Positions 9,121 to 17,924 of a stretch of 64,000 bases of DNA are shown here, piece by piece. The translations under genes and the position numbers were made by a program. The notes under the pieces are model-generated. The model made no database searches, was not told where the DNA came from, and worked only from the letters and a program-made list of their open reading frames with translations. The DNA comes from Mesorhizobium sp. (GTDB lineage Bacteria; Pseudomonadota; Alphaproteobacteria; Rhizobiales; Rhizobiaceae): NCBI RefSeq assembly GCF_004962245.1, contig NZ_SUHQ01000027.1, positions 45,677 to 109,676 of the forward strand, read 5' to 3'. The stretch's first letter is position 1. Every line of letters starts with the position of its first letter.

Positions 9121-9272
9121 GCGGCATCCTGCCGCTGGTCACAGGGGTAGCCGATCACAGTGGTACAAGATAATAGCGTGATTTTCGTGGCAGAACGGCC
9201 GCATCGCTTGACGAGCGGCGCCCGGCACCGCTAACACGTGGCGCGCCAATCGGCAGCTTGCCGATATTTTTT
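9121..9272 (+). promoter_or_regulatory. Structured metK leader ending in a terminator-like hairpin
   Basis: The 354-base gap 8934-9287 has no convincing gene, but its second half can fold. There is a perfect hairpin GCGGCA-TCC-TGCCGC at 9121-9135. Next comes a possible H-type pseudoknot: AGCG 9175-9178 with CGCT 9205-9208, and CGTG 9186-9189 with CACG 9235-9238. Last is a perfect 7-base-pair hairpin ATCGGCA-GCT-TGCCGAT at 9249-9265 followed by ATTTTTT, directly before the metK ribosome-binding site (AGAGGGG, 9276-9282). A terminator just ahead of a start codon suggests attenuation. TGATTTT after the first arm and GCTAA near the end recall SAM-II riboswitches, but the match is partial. Confidence 0.45.
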
Positions 9273-9287
9273 CAAGAGGGGACACCC

Positions 9288-10577
<1,290 letters not shown>

Positions 10578-10588
10578 TCGCGGCGCCC

Positions 10589-11320
10589 ATGGGCCCGAAA
10601 GTCATGGATCCGAAAGAAATGGATCCGAAAGATCGGCCAAGCCGCGCGACCGAAGCTTTTTTCGGTCGCCGGCGCGGCAAGACCATCCGTCCGCAGCAGG
10701 CGGCGGCACTGGAAAGCGGCTTCAGCACCTACCGGCTCGATCTGACGGCTGGACCGCCGGCCGAAATGCGCAGCCTGTTCGAAGCGAATGTCTGCGCTAT
10801 TCATCTCGAAATTGGTTTCGGCGGCGGCGAGCACCTGCTGCATCGGGCGACGGCGGCTCCTGAGACCGGTTTTATCGGCGTCGAGCCTTTCGTCAACGGC
10901 ATGGCCAAGCTGATGATGGCGGTCAGGAAACGGCCGCTTGCCAATCTTCGGGTCTATGACGACGACGCCACCCGCCTGCTCGACTGGCTCCCGCAAGCCT
11001 CGCTCGATGGCATCGACCTTCTCTATCCCGATCCCTGGCCAAAGAAGAAGCACTGGAAGCGTCGCTTTGTCAGCCCGGTCAATCTCGACCGTTTCGCGCG
11101 TGTCCTGAAGTCAGGCGGAAAATTCCGCTTTGCCTCCGATATCGATAGCTATGTGAACTGGACGCTGCTGCACTGCCGGGCGCATGATGCGTTTGCGTGG
11201 CAGGCTGAAGAGGCGGCCGACTGGCATCGTCCCTATGAGGGGTGGCCGGGTACGCGCTACGAGGCGAAAGCTGTTCGCGAAGGCCGGCGGCCAGCCTATC
11301 TTACCTTCGTCCGAAGATAG
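10589..11320 (+). CDS. trmB: tRNA (guanine-N7-)-methyltransferase
   Basis: SAM-dependent enzyme forming m7G46 in tRNA. As drawn it has 243 residues. The SAM-binding glycine motif is LEIGFGGGEHLL (about residue 72), the substrate loop is LLYPDPWPKKKHWKRRF (about 145), and the C-terminal TRYEAKAVREGR matches the family. The start is uncertain: ATGs at 10589, 10604 and 10619 are all in frame and begin three near-identical 15-base units, so any could serve. It follows metK closely and is probably co-transcribed. Confidence 0.92.
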   Translation: MGPKVMDPKEMDPKDRPSRATEAFFGRRRGKTIRPQQAAALESGFSTYRLDLTAGPPAEMRSLFEANVCAIHLEIGFGGGEHLLHRATAAPETGFIGVEPFVNGMAKLMMAVRKRPLANLRVYDDDATRLLDWLPQASLDGIDLLYPDPWPKKKHWKRRFVSPVNLDRFARVLKSGGKFRFASDIDSYVNWTLLHCRAHDAFAWQAEEAADWHRPYEGWPGTRYEAKAVREGRRPAYLTFVRR

Positions 11321-11388
11321 GCATAGTTTCGACAGCACGCATCGCGCGCTTTGCCGAGGCTGGAGATACCCCTCGTCTTTCGTCAGGC

Positions 11389-11553
11389 CTAGAAGCGGCC
11401 GATCTTGTCGAAGGCGCCCGGATCCACACCGAGATTGCGCAGGTCGTGCGCGCGCGGCTTGCGTCCGGCTTCGACGGCCCGCGAAGCGGCGACGGCGCTG
11501 CCGAACACTGTGAAGAAATCGCCGATAGCCGAGAAAACCTTTCGGTTGCTCAT
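11389..11553 (-). CDS. Small conserved-looking protein with a DUF1127-like C-terminus (54 aa)
   Basis: A short frame on the minus strand between trmB and rimP encodes 54 residues. It starts MSNRKVFSAIGDFF, has a hydrophobic Ala/Val stretch (about residues 12-27) and ends DLRNLGVDPGAFDKIGRF. The end resembles the C-terminal tail of the small DUF1127 proteins common in rhizobia, though the Arg-rich middle of that family is only partly present. An AAAGG lies about 7 bases before the ATG. Codon use looks like that of real local genes. The function is unknown; transcription would run against the surrounding plus-strand genes. Homologues in related genomes would settle it. Confidence 0.6.
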   Translation of the reverse strand: MSNRKVFSAIGDFFTVFGSAVAASRAVEAGRKPRAHDLRNLGVDPGAFDKIGRF

Positions 11554-11770
11554 GATTTATGCCTTTTTTTCTGCTGCATGCGTGATTGAATTTGTGCAGC
11601 GCAACATAGATAGGCGCGTGTTCGCTGATATCCCAGGGACGTTGCCGCATGGCCGCCATGCGTCCTGTGCAACGCTGCCGCCTCCGGCACTTTCGCCCGG
11701 CTCTGCATGCGGACTTGAAACGACGGCCGCGATCGTCTATATCAGGCTCAAATTCTTGGTCGGTATGGCG

Positions 11771-11802
11771 AAGAGTGGGTCCACCCGGTCCCGCTCTTTT
11801 TT
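11771..11802 (+). terminator. Terminator-like hairpin in the rimP leader
   Basis: A 9-base-pair stem (AAGAGTGGG 11771-11779 with CCCGCTCTT 11790-11798, one G-T pair) with a 10-base loop and a run of six T at 11797-11802 lies 40 bases upstream of the rimP start. It may end transcription from upstream or act as an attenuator of the rimP-nusA-infB operon, whose NusA product controls termination. The rest of the 290 bases between the small minus-strand gene and rimP shows no gene. Confidence 0.65.
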
Positions 11803-11842
11803 GTTACCTGCCGAGCCGCACGAAGCGAGCGACAGAGATCGA

Positions 11843-12499
11843 ATGACAACAACGGCAAGCGATAGCGACGACCGCATCATCCGCGAAAGCGGCATCGATG
11901 CGCGCATCGCGCTGATCGTACAGCCGGTATTGCGTGCCATCGGCTTCCGCCTTGTCAGGGTGCATCTGTCGGGCCAGAACGGGCTGACGCTGCAGATCAT
12001 GGCCGAGCGCGAAGACGGCACGATGACCGTCGAGGATTGCGAAGAAGTCAGCCGGGCGGTGTCGCCTGCGCTCGATGTAGATGATCCGATCGAAAAGGCG
12101 TATCATCTCGAAGTGTCGTCGCCCGGTATCGACCGGCCGCTGGTCCGCAAGTCGGATTTCGCGACCTGGACGGGCCATCTGGTGAAGATGGAAACATCGA
12201 TCCTTGTCGCCGACCGCAAGCGTTTCAAGGGCAAGATCGGCGAGAGCGATGCGGACGGCGTGCTGATCGAGCGCGACAAGGCGGCCTATGGCGAGGAGCC
12301 GGCGGTGCGCGTGCCCTACGATGCGATCGCAGAAGCGCGGCTGATCCTGACCGACGACCTCATCCGCGATGCACTGTCGAAGGACAACAGGGCGCGCAAG
12401 GAAGCCAAGAAACGCCGCGGCGAACCCGAAGACGCGCCAGAGGGCGTGCCAGAGGGGCTGGGACAGGGCGCGGAAGACGAAACCGAACAGGAAATGTGA
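11843..12499 (+). CDS. rimP: Ribosome maturation factor RimP
   Basis: Assists assembly of the 30S ribosomal subunit. From ATG 11843 it has 218 residues, longer than the roughly 150-residue E. coli protein because of an acidic/basic C-terminal extension (ARKEAKKRRGEPEDAPEG onward), usual in rhizobia. Family blocks include LRVMAE-like LQIMAEREDGTMTVEDCEE and the very typical YHLEVSSPGIDRPL (about residue 91). The frame is open upstream to 11405, but that stretch crosses the leader hairpin and is not coding. It heads the rimP-nusA-ylxR-infB operon. Confidence 0.95.
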   Translation: MTTTASDSDDRIIRESGIDARIALIVQPVLRAIGFRLVRVHLSGQNGLTLQIMAEREDGTMTVEDCEEVSRAVSPALDVDDPIEKAYHLEVSSPGIDRPLVRKSDFATWTGHLVKMETSILVADRKRFKGKIGESDADGVLIERDKAAYGEEPAVRVPYDAIAEARLILTDDLIRDALSKDNRARKEAKKRRGEPEDAPEGVPEGLGQGAEDETEQEM

Positions 12500-12547
12500 T
12501 TGGGCTGCCGGGCGCAAAGGCTCGGCAACAAGCTCGGGAGAAAAAAG

Positions 12548-14143
12548 ATGGTTGTAAGCGCCAACAGGCTTGAACTGCTGCAGATCGCCGACGCGGTCGC
12601 GCGTGAAAAGTCGATCGACAAGTCGATCGTCATCGCCGCCATGGCCGATGCGATCCAGAAGGCGGCGCGCTCGCGCTATGGCCAGGAAACCAACATCCGT
12701 GCCGACATCAATCCGAATACCGGCGAGATGAAGCTGCAGCGGCTGATGGAAGTGGTCGAGAAGGTCGACGACTATGCGACGCAGATCGCCATTTCCTCGG
12801 CGCGTGAGCGCAATCCCGACGCCCAGCTCGGCGACTTCATTGCCGAACAGCTGCCGCCGATGGATTTCGGCCGCATCGCCGCCCAGTCGGCCAAGCAGGT
12901 CATCGTGCAGAAGGTGCGCGAAGCCGAGCGTGACCGCCAGTATGACGAATACAAGGACCGCATCGGCGAGATCGTCAACGGCACCGTCAAGCGCGTCGAA
13001 TACGGCAACGTCATCGTCGATCTCGGCCGTGGCGAGGCGATCATCCGCCGCGACGAGCTGATCCCGCGCGAGAACTACAAATATGGCGATCGCGTCCGCG
13101 CCTATGTCTATGACGTACGCCGCGAGCAGCGCGGTCCCCAGATATTCCTGTCGCGCACCCATCCGCAGTTCATGGCGAAGCTGTTCACCATGGAAGTGCC
13201 CGAAATCTACGACGGCATCATCGAGATCAAGTCGGTCGCCCGCGATCCGGGTTCGCGCGCCAAGATTGCCGTCATCTCGCGTGACAGTTCCATCGATCCG
13301 GTCGGCGCCTGCGTCGGTATGCGCGGCAGCCGCGTTCAGGCAGTGGTCGGCGAATTGCAGGGCGAGAAGATCGACATCATTCCGTGGTCGCCTTCGGCCG
13401 CTTCCTTCATCGTCAATGCGCTGCAGCCGGCGGAAGTCGCCAAGGTCGTGCTCGACGAGGACGCCGAGCGCATCGAAGTCGTGGTGCCGGACGACCAGCT
13501 GTCGCTGGCCATCGGCCGCCGCGGCCAGAACGTCCGGCTCGCCTCGCAGCTCACCGGCTGGGATATCGACATCCTGACCGAGCAGGAAGAGAGCGAACGC
13601 CGCCAGAAGGAGTTCGTCGAGCGCTCGGCACTGTTCATGGACGCGCTCAACGTCGACGAGATGGTCGGCCAGGTACTCGCCTCCGAAGGCTTCACCAGCG
13701 TCGAGGAAGTCGCCTATGTCGATGCCGGCGAAATCGCGTCGATCGACGGCTTCGACGAGGACACCGCCTCGGAAATCCAGGCTCGCGCCCGCGAATATCT
13801 GGAGAAGATCGAAGCCGAGCACGACGACAAGCGCAAGGCATTGGGCGTTAAGGACGAGTTGCGCGAGATTCCCGGCGTGACCACCGCCATGATGGTGACG
13901 CTCGGCGAGGACGGCGTGAAGACGATCGAGGATTTCGCCGGCTATGCAGCCGATGACCTGACCGGCTGGAAGGAACGCAAGGACGGCGAGACGAAGGTGT
14001 TCCCCGGTGTGCTTGCCAATCACGGCGTGTCGCGTGCCGATGCCGAGCAGATGGTGCTGGCCGCCCGCCTCAAGGCCGGCTGGATCACCGAAGACGAGCT
14101 TGCGGCCGAAGAGGTGCCGGCTGACGAAGCCGTTGGTGTGTGA
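12548..14143 (+). CDS. nusA: Transcription termination/antitermination factor NusA
   Basis: Binds RNA polymerase and controls pausing, termination and antitermination. From ATG 12548 (GGGAGAAAAAAG before it) it has 531 residues. Order: N-terminal polymerase-binding domain (ANRLELLQIADAVAREKSID), S1 domain near 135-200 (GTVKRVEYGNVIVDLG), two KH domains (VGMRGSRVQAVVGEL and the second with IGRRGQNVRLASQL, about 317-331), then two helix-hairpin-helix-like acidic repeats at the C-terminus, the second after LREIPGVTTAMM. The C-terminal repeats are as in E. coli NusA. It lies between rimP and the YlxR gene as expected. Confidence 0.97.
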   Translation: MVVSANRLELLQIADAVAREKSIDKSIVIAAMADAIQKAARSRYGQETNIRADINPNTGEMKLQRLMEVVEKVDDYATQIAISSARERNPDAQLGDFIAEQLPPMDFGRIAAQSAKQVIVQKVREAERDRQYDEYKDRIGEIVNGTVKRVEYGNVIVDLGRGEAIIRRDELIPRENYKYGDRVRAYVYDVRREQRGPQIFLSRTHPQFMAKLFTMEVPEIYDGIIEIKSVARDPGSRAKIAVISRDSSIDPVGACVGMRGSRVQAVVGELQGEKIDIIPWSPSAASFIVNALQPAEVAKVVLDEDAERIEVVVPDDQLSLAIGRRGQNVRLASQLTGWDIDILTEQEESERRQKEFVERSALFMDALNVDEMVGQVLASEGFTSVEEVAYVDAGEIASIDGFDEDTASEIQARAREYLEKIEAEHDDKRKALGVKDELREIPGVTTAMMVTLGEDGVKTIEDFAGYAADDLTGWKERKDGETKVFPGVLANHGVSRADAEQMVLAARLKAGWITEDELAAEEVPADEAVGV

Positions 14144-14181
14144 GGTGAAACCGCATCGCACACAACCCGCCCTTGGACGAG

Positions 14182-14832
14182 ATGAACGATCGCACTTGCA
14201 TCGTCACACGCAGACAGGCCGAACCGGATGAACTGATCCGCTTCGTCGTCGGCCCGGATTCGGCCGTCGTTCCGGATATCAAGAAAAACCTGCCCGGCCG
14301 CGGTTGCTGGGTGACGGCCGACCGCCTACATATCGACAAGGCGGCAGCGAAGAACCTGTTCGCTCGCGCCTTTAAGGCGCAGGTGGCCGTGCCGACCGAT
14401 CTCGGCGGCATGGTCGACGGGCTGCTTTCCAGATCCGCTCTGGGAATGCTCGGTCTTGCCCGCAAGGCAGGCGCGATTGCGCTCGGCGCTACCAAGGTCG
14501 AGAGCGCGGTGCGTGGCGGGCTGGCGCTTTTCGTGCTCCATGCAGCCGAGGCGTCCGAAGACGGCGTGCGCAAGATCAGCCAGGCGCGGCGGGCAACCGT
14601 CCACCTCGGCGGTCCCGCCATCCTTGCCTACAAACTTTTCTCCGAGGCCGAGTTGAGCTTGGCATTGGGGGGTACAAATGTGATACATGCTGCCGTTCTC
14701 GCGGGAGACGCGGGCAGGGCGGTCCAGAAGCGCATGGTTGCGCTCGACCGATATCGGGGCGGTTCCCCGGACGATCTGGCAATGCTTGCGGCCGTTGCTG
14801 ACGAAGATGATGCCGCAGAGGATATGGAATGA
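14182..14832 (+). CDS. RNA-binding protein: YlxR (DUF448) plus L7Ae-like domain
   Basis: A 216-residue two-domain protein. The N-terminal YlxR domain has CIVTRRQAEPDELIRFV and LPGRGCWVTADR (about residues 5-55), usually an RNA- or DNA-binding module. The second half (LGLARKAGAIALGATKVESAV, about 90-190) is an L7Ae/L30e-like fold. Alphaproteobacteria carry this fusion between nusA and infB. The start is taken as ATG 14182; a TTG at 14173 three codons upstream is possible. Its stop overlaps the infB ATG by four bases (ATGA), indicating coupling. The exact role is unknown; a link to RNase P or nucleoid binding is reported for YlxR relatives. Confidence 0.85.
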   Translation: MNDRTCIVTRRQAEPDELIRFVVGPDSAVVPDIKKNLPGRGCWVTADRLHIDKAAAKNLFARAFKAQVAVPTDLGGMVDGLLSRSALGMLGLARKAGAIALGATKVESAVRGGLALFVLHAAEASEDGVRKISQARRATVHLGGPAILAYKLFSEAELSLALGGTNVIHAAVLAGDAGRAVQKRMVALDRYRGGSPDDLAMLAAVADEDDAAEDME

Positions 14833-17393
14833 GCGATACGAAATCGGGCGACGACAAGACGTTGAGTGTTACGCCGAAGAAGACCTTGACGCTGAAGCGC
14901 CCCGGTACGGAACAGGGCACAGTGCGCCAGAGCTTCTCGCATGGCCGCACCAAAGCGGTTGTGGTCGAGACCAAGAAGCGCAAGTTCTCGCTGCCCGGTG
15001 ACAAGCCGGAGCCGGCCGTTACCCCTGCGTCCGTCTTCACGCCGAAGCCGCCGGTCGCGGCAGCGCCCGCTGTGCAGGAGGCGCCCAAGGCGCCGCCGCC
15101 TTCGCCCGTCGAACGCGGTGGCATGGTGCTGAACGAATTGTCGCGTAACGAGATGGAGGCGCGCCGCCGGGCCCTGGAAGGTTCGAAGGTGCGCGACGTC
15201 GAGGATCGCCAGCGCGCCATCGAGGAGGCCAAGCGCCGCGCCGAGGAGGAAGAGCGCCGCCGTCGCGAGCGCGAGGAATCCGCGCGCCGCCAGGCCGAGG
15301 AAGAAGCCCGGTTGCAGGCCGAGGCCGAGTCCCGCCGGCGTGCCGAGGAAGAGGCGCGCCGGCGCGCGCCGCTGGCCGCCGAATTGGCGACAGTCGACGA
15401 CGAGGATATCAAGCCGAAGCGGACCGGCGCCGGTGCCCCGGTGCGCCGTCCGGTCACGCCCGAAGTGGCGCGTCCGGCCAAGCCGACCAAGGGCGAGGAA
15501 GATCGCCGCCGCGGCAAGCTGACATTGAATGCCGCACTTTCCGATGAGGATGCGCGGGCTCGTTCGCTGTCGTCGATGCGTCGGCGTCAGGAGAAATTCA
15601 AGCGCGCGCTGCATAACGAACCGCGCGAGAAAGTCATGCGCGAAGTGATTCTGCCCGAAACCATCACCATCCAGGAACTGGCGCAGCGCATGTCCGAGCG
15701 CGCTGTCGATGTGGTCAAGTTCTTCATGAAACAGGGCCAGATCCTGAAGCCGGGCGACGTCATCGACGCCGACACCGCCGAGCTGGTCGCCACCGAATTC
15801 GGCCACACGGTTCGCCGCGTTGCCGAGTCCGACATCGAAGAAGGCCTGTTCAACATCGCCGATCGTCCCGAAGATCTCGAGCCGCGTCCGCCGGTGGTGA
15901 CGATCATGGGCCATGTCGACCACGGCAAGACGTCGCTGCTCGATGCAATCCGCAGCGCCAATGTCGTGTCCGGCGAGGCCGGCGGCATCACCCAGCATAT
16001 CGGCGCCTATCAGGTCGAGAAGAATGGTCACAAGATCACCTTCATCGACACGCCCGGCCACGCCGCCTTCACTGCGATGCGCGCCCGCGGCGCTCAGGCG
16101 ACCGATATCGCCATTCTCGTGGTGGCGGCCGACGACAGCGTGATGCCGCAGACGATCGAGTCGATCAGCCATGCCAAGGCGGCCGGCGTTCCGATCATCG
16201 TGGCGATCAACAAGATCGACAAGCATGACGCCGACCCGCAGAAGGTGCGCTCGGAACTGTTGCGCCACGAAGTCTTCGTCGAATCGATGGGCGGCGAGGT
16301 GCTGGACGTCGAAGTGTCGGCGACCAAGGGCACCAATCTCGACAAGCTGCTCGAAGCGATCCTGCTGCAGGCCGAAATCCTTGACCTGAAGGCCAATCCG
16401 GACCGCACCGCCGAGGGCGTCGTCATCGAGGCCCAGCTCGACAAGGGTCGCGGTCCCGTCGCCACGGTGCTGGTGCAGACCGGCACGCTGATGCCCGGCG
16501 ATATCCTTGTTGCCGGCAACGAATGGGGCCGGGTGCGCGCGCTGGTCAACGACCGCGGCGAGCAGATCAAGGAAGCGCCGCCGGCGATGCCGGTGGAAGT
16601 GCTCGGTCTGCAGGGAACCCCGCAGGCCGGCGACCGCTTCGCCGTGGTCAACAACGAGGCTCGCGCTCGCGAGATCACCGAATACCGTCAGCGCCTGGCG
16701 CGCGAGAAGGCGGTGGCCAAGCATGCCGGCCAGCGTGGTTCGCTCGAACAGATGATGTCGCAACTGCAGACGAGCGGGCTGAAGGAATTCCCGCTGGTCA
16801 TCAAGGGCGACGTGCAGGGCTCGATCGAGGCGATCAGTGCGGCGTTGGACAAGCTTGGCACCGATGAGGTGCGTGCGCGCATCGTCCATGCGGGCGCTGG
16901 CGGCATCACCGAAAGCGACGTGTCGCTGGCGGAAACATCGGGTGCCGCGATCATCGGCTTCAACGTCCGCGCCAATGTGCAGGCGCGCGCCGCCGCCGCC
17001 GCGGCGGGCATCGAGATCCGCTACTACTCCATCATCTACAATCTCGTGGATGACGTGAAGGCGGCGCTCTCCGGCCTGCTTTCGCCGGAGCGTCGCGAGA
17101 CCTTCATCGGCAATGCGGAGATCCTCGAGATATTCGACATCACCAAGGTCGGCAAGATCGCCGGCTGCCGTGTCACCGAAGGCAAGGTCGAGCGCGGTGC
17201 GGGCGTTCGCCTGATCCGCGACAACGTCGTCATCCACGAAGGTACGCTGAAGACCCTGAAGCGCTTCAAGGACGAAGTAGCGGAAGTCCCGGGTGGCCAG
17301 GAATGCGGCATGGCCTTCCAGAACTACGAAGACATGCGCGTCGGCGACATCATCGAGTGCTTCCGCGTCGAGATGGTGACCAGGACGCTCTGA
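14829..17393 (+). CDS. infB: Translation initiation factor IF-2
   Basis: GTPase that brings initiator fMet-tRNA to the 30S subunit and promotes subunit joining. It has 854 residues. The N-terminal third is low-complexity, with a long Glu/Arg/Ala coiled-coil stretch (about 120-185), then an IF2_N domain (ETITIQELAQRMSERAVDVVKF). The G domain has G1 GHVDHGKT (361-368), G3 DTPGHAAF and G4 NKID. Domain II, the IF2 core and the C-terminal fMet-tRNA-binding domain follow (ITKVGKIAGCRVTEGKVERG). It overlaps the YlxR gene by four bases. Confidence 0.97.
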   Translation: MSDTKSGDDKTLSVTPKKTLTLKRPGTEQGTVRQSFSHGRTKAVVVETKKRKFSLPGDKPEPAVTPASVFTPKPPVAAAPAVQEAPKAPPPSPVERGGMVLNELSRNEMEARRRALEGSKVRDVEDRQRAIEEAKRRAEEEERRRREREESARRQAEEEARLQAEAESRRRAEEEARRRAPLAAELATVDDEDIKPKRTGAGAPVRRPVTPEVARPAKPTKGEEDRRRGKLTLNAALSDEDARARSLSSMRRRQEKFKRALHNEPREKVMREVILPETITIQELAQRMSERAVDVVKFFMKQGQILKPGDVIDADTAELVATEFGHTVRRVAESDIEEGLFNIADRPEDLEPRPPVVTIMGHVDHGKTSLLDAIRSANVVSGEAGGITQHIGAYQVEKNGHKITFIDTPGHAAFTAMRARGAQATDIAILVVAADDSVMPQTIESISHAKAAGVPIIVAINKIDKHDADPQKVRSELLRHEVFVESMGGEVLDVEVSATKGTNLDKLLEAILLQAEILDLKANPDRTAEGVVIEAQLDKGRGPVATVLVQTGTLMPGDILVAGNEWGRVRALVNDRGEQIKEAPPAMPVEVLGLQGTPQAGDRFAVVNNEARAREITEYRQRLAREKAVAKHAGQRGSLEQMMSQLQTSGLKEFPLVIKGDVQGSIEAISAALDKLGTDEVRARIVHAGAGGITESDVSLAETSGAAIIGFNVRANVQARAAAAAAGIEIRYYSIIYNLVDDVKAALSGLLSPERRETFIGNAEILEIFDITKVGKIAGCRVTEGKVERGAGVRLIRDNVVIHEGTLKTLKRFKDEVAEVPGGQECGMAFQNYEDMRVGDIIECFRVEMVTRTL

Positions 17394-17416
17394 GTTCGAG
17401 TATCTCAGGCCAAGCC

Positions 17417-17442
17417 GGGCGGTGGTCGAAAGACCGCCGCCC
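17417..17442. other. GAAA-tetraloop hairpin between infB and rbfA
   Basis: GGGCGGTGGTC (17417-17427) pairs with GACCGCCGCCC (17432-17442) around a GAAA tetraloop, giving an 11-base-pair stem with one G-T pair. No T-run follows, so it is not a standard terminator. A second bulged stem lies at 17451-17484 (TGAGA/TCTCA and CACGG/CCGTG). These may be processing or stability elements in the infB-rbfA mRNA; this is inference. Confidence 0.5.
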
Positions 17443-17504
17443 AAAGTATATGAGACATGCGGCACGGTCCCATCCCGTGTCTCATGATTTCAGGATTAGG
17501 GAAA

Positions 17505-17924
17505 ATGCCCCGTTCATCCACATCAGGCCCATCTCAGCGCATGCTTCGCGTCGGCGAGCAGGTGCGCCATGCGTTGTCCGAAACCTTGCAGCGCGGCGAG
17601 ATCATCGATCCGCTGATCGAGAACGCGGTGGTTTCGGTTTCGGAAGTGCGCATGTCGCCTGATCTGAAGATCGCCACCGCCTTCGTCTCGCCGCTCGGCG
17701 CTGGCGATGCCGGTGCGGTGGTCGAGGCGCTCAACAAGCATGCGAAATTCGTGCGCGGCCGCGTCTCAGGCGCGCTCCGGCAGATGAAGTACATGCCGGA
17801 ATTCCGCTTCCGGCTCGACACCTCCTTCGACAATTTCGCCAAGATCAACGAATTGCTGAAATCGCCCGAAGTGGCGCGCGACCTCGCCCCGGACGACCAG
17901 AACAAAGACAAGGACGAAAAATAG
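17505..17924 (+). CDS. rbfA: Ribosome-binding factor A
   Basis: Small KH-fold protein that assists late 16S rRNA processing on the 30S subunit and is needed for cold adaptation in E. coli. From ATG 17505 it has 139 residues; the frame extends upstream to 17457, but those residues would come from the hairpin spacer, and AGGG sits just before 17505. Typical blocks are RMLRVGEQVRHALSETLQRG, the acidic VSEVRMSPDLKIATAFVSPLG and the C-terminal MPEFRFRLDTSFDNFAKINELL. Its stop shares one base with the truB GTG, so the two are coupled. Confidence 0.95.
   Translation: MPRSSTSGPSQRMLRVGEQVRHALSETLQRGEIIDPLIENAVVSVSEVRMSPDLKIATAFVSPLGAGDAGAVVEALNKHAKFVRGRVSGALRQMKYMPEFRFRLDTSFDNFAKINELLKSPEVARDLAPDDQNKDKDEK

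Noticed and set aside
8970..9173. 67-residue open frame in the metK leader
   Set aside because: No ribosome-binding site, no family similarity, and it overlaps the structured leader; treated as non-coding.
9175..9240. Assigning a definite SAM-II riboswitch
   Set aside because: Only short motifs and two 4-base-pair stems fit; kept as a hypothesis rather than a call.
11804..14161. 785-residue minus-strand open frame opposite rimP and nusA
   Set aside because: Antisense shadow rich in Asp/His/Leu as expected from reversed GC-rich codons; no motif.
14628..17465. Very long minus-strand open frame opposite infB
   Set aside because: It is the mirror of the high-GC infB codon pattern; it shows no family motif and infB is certain on the plus strand.
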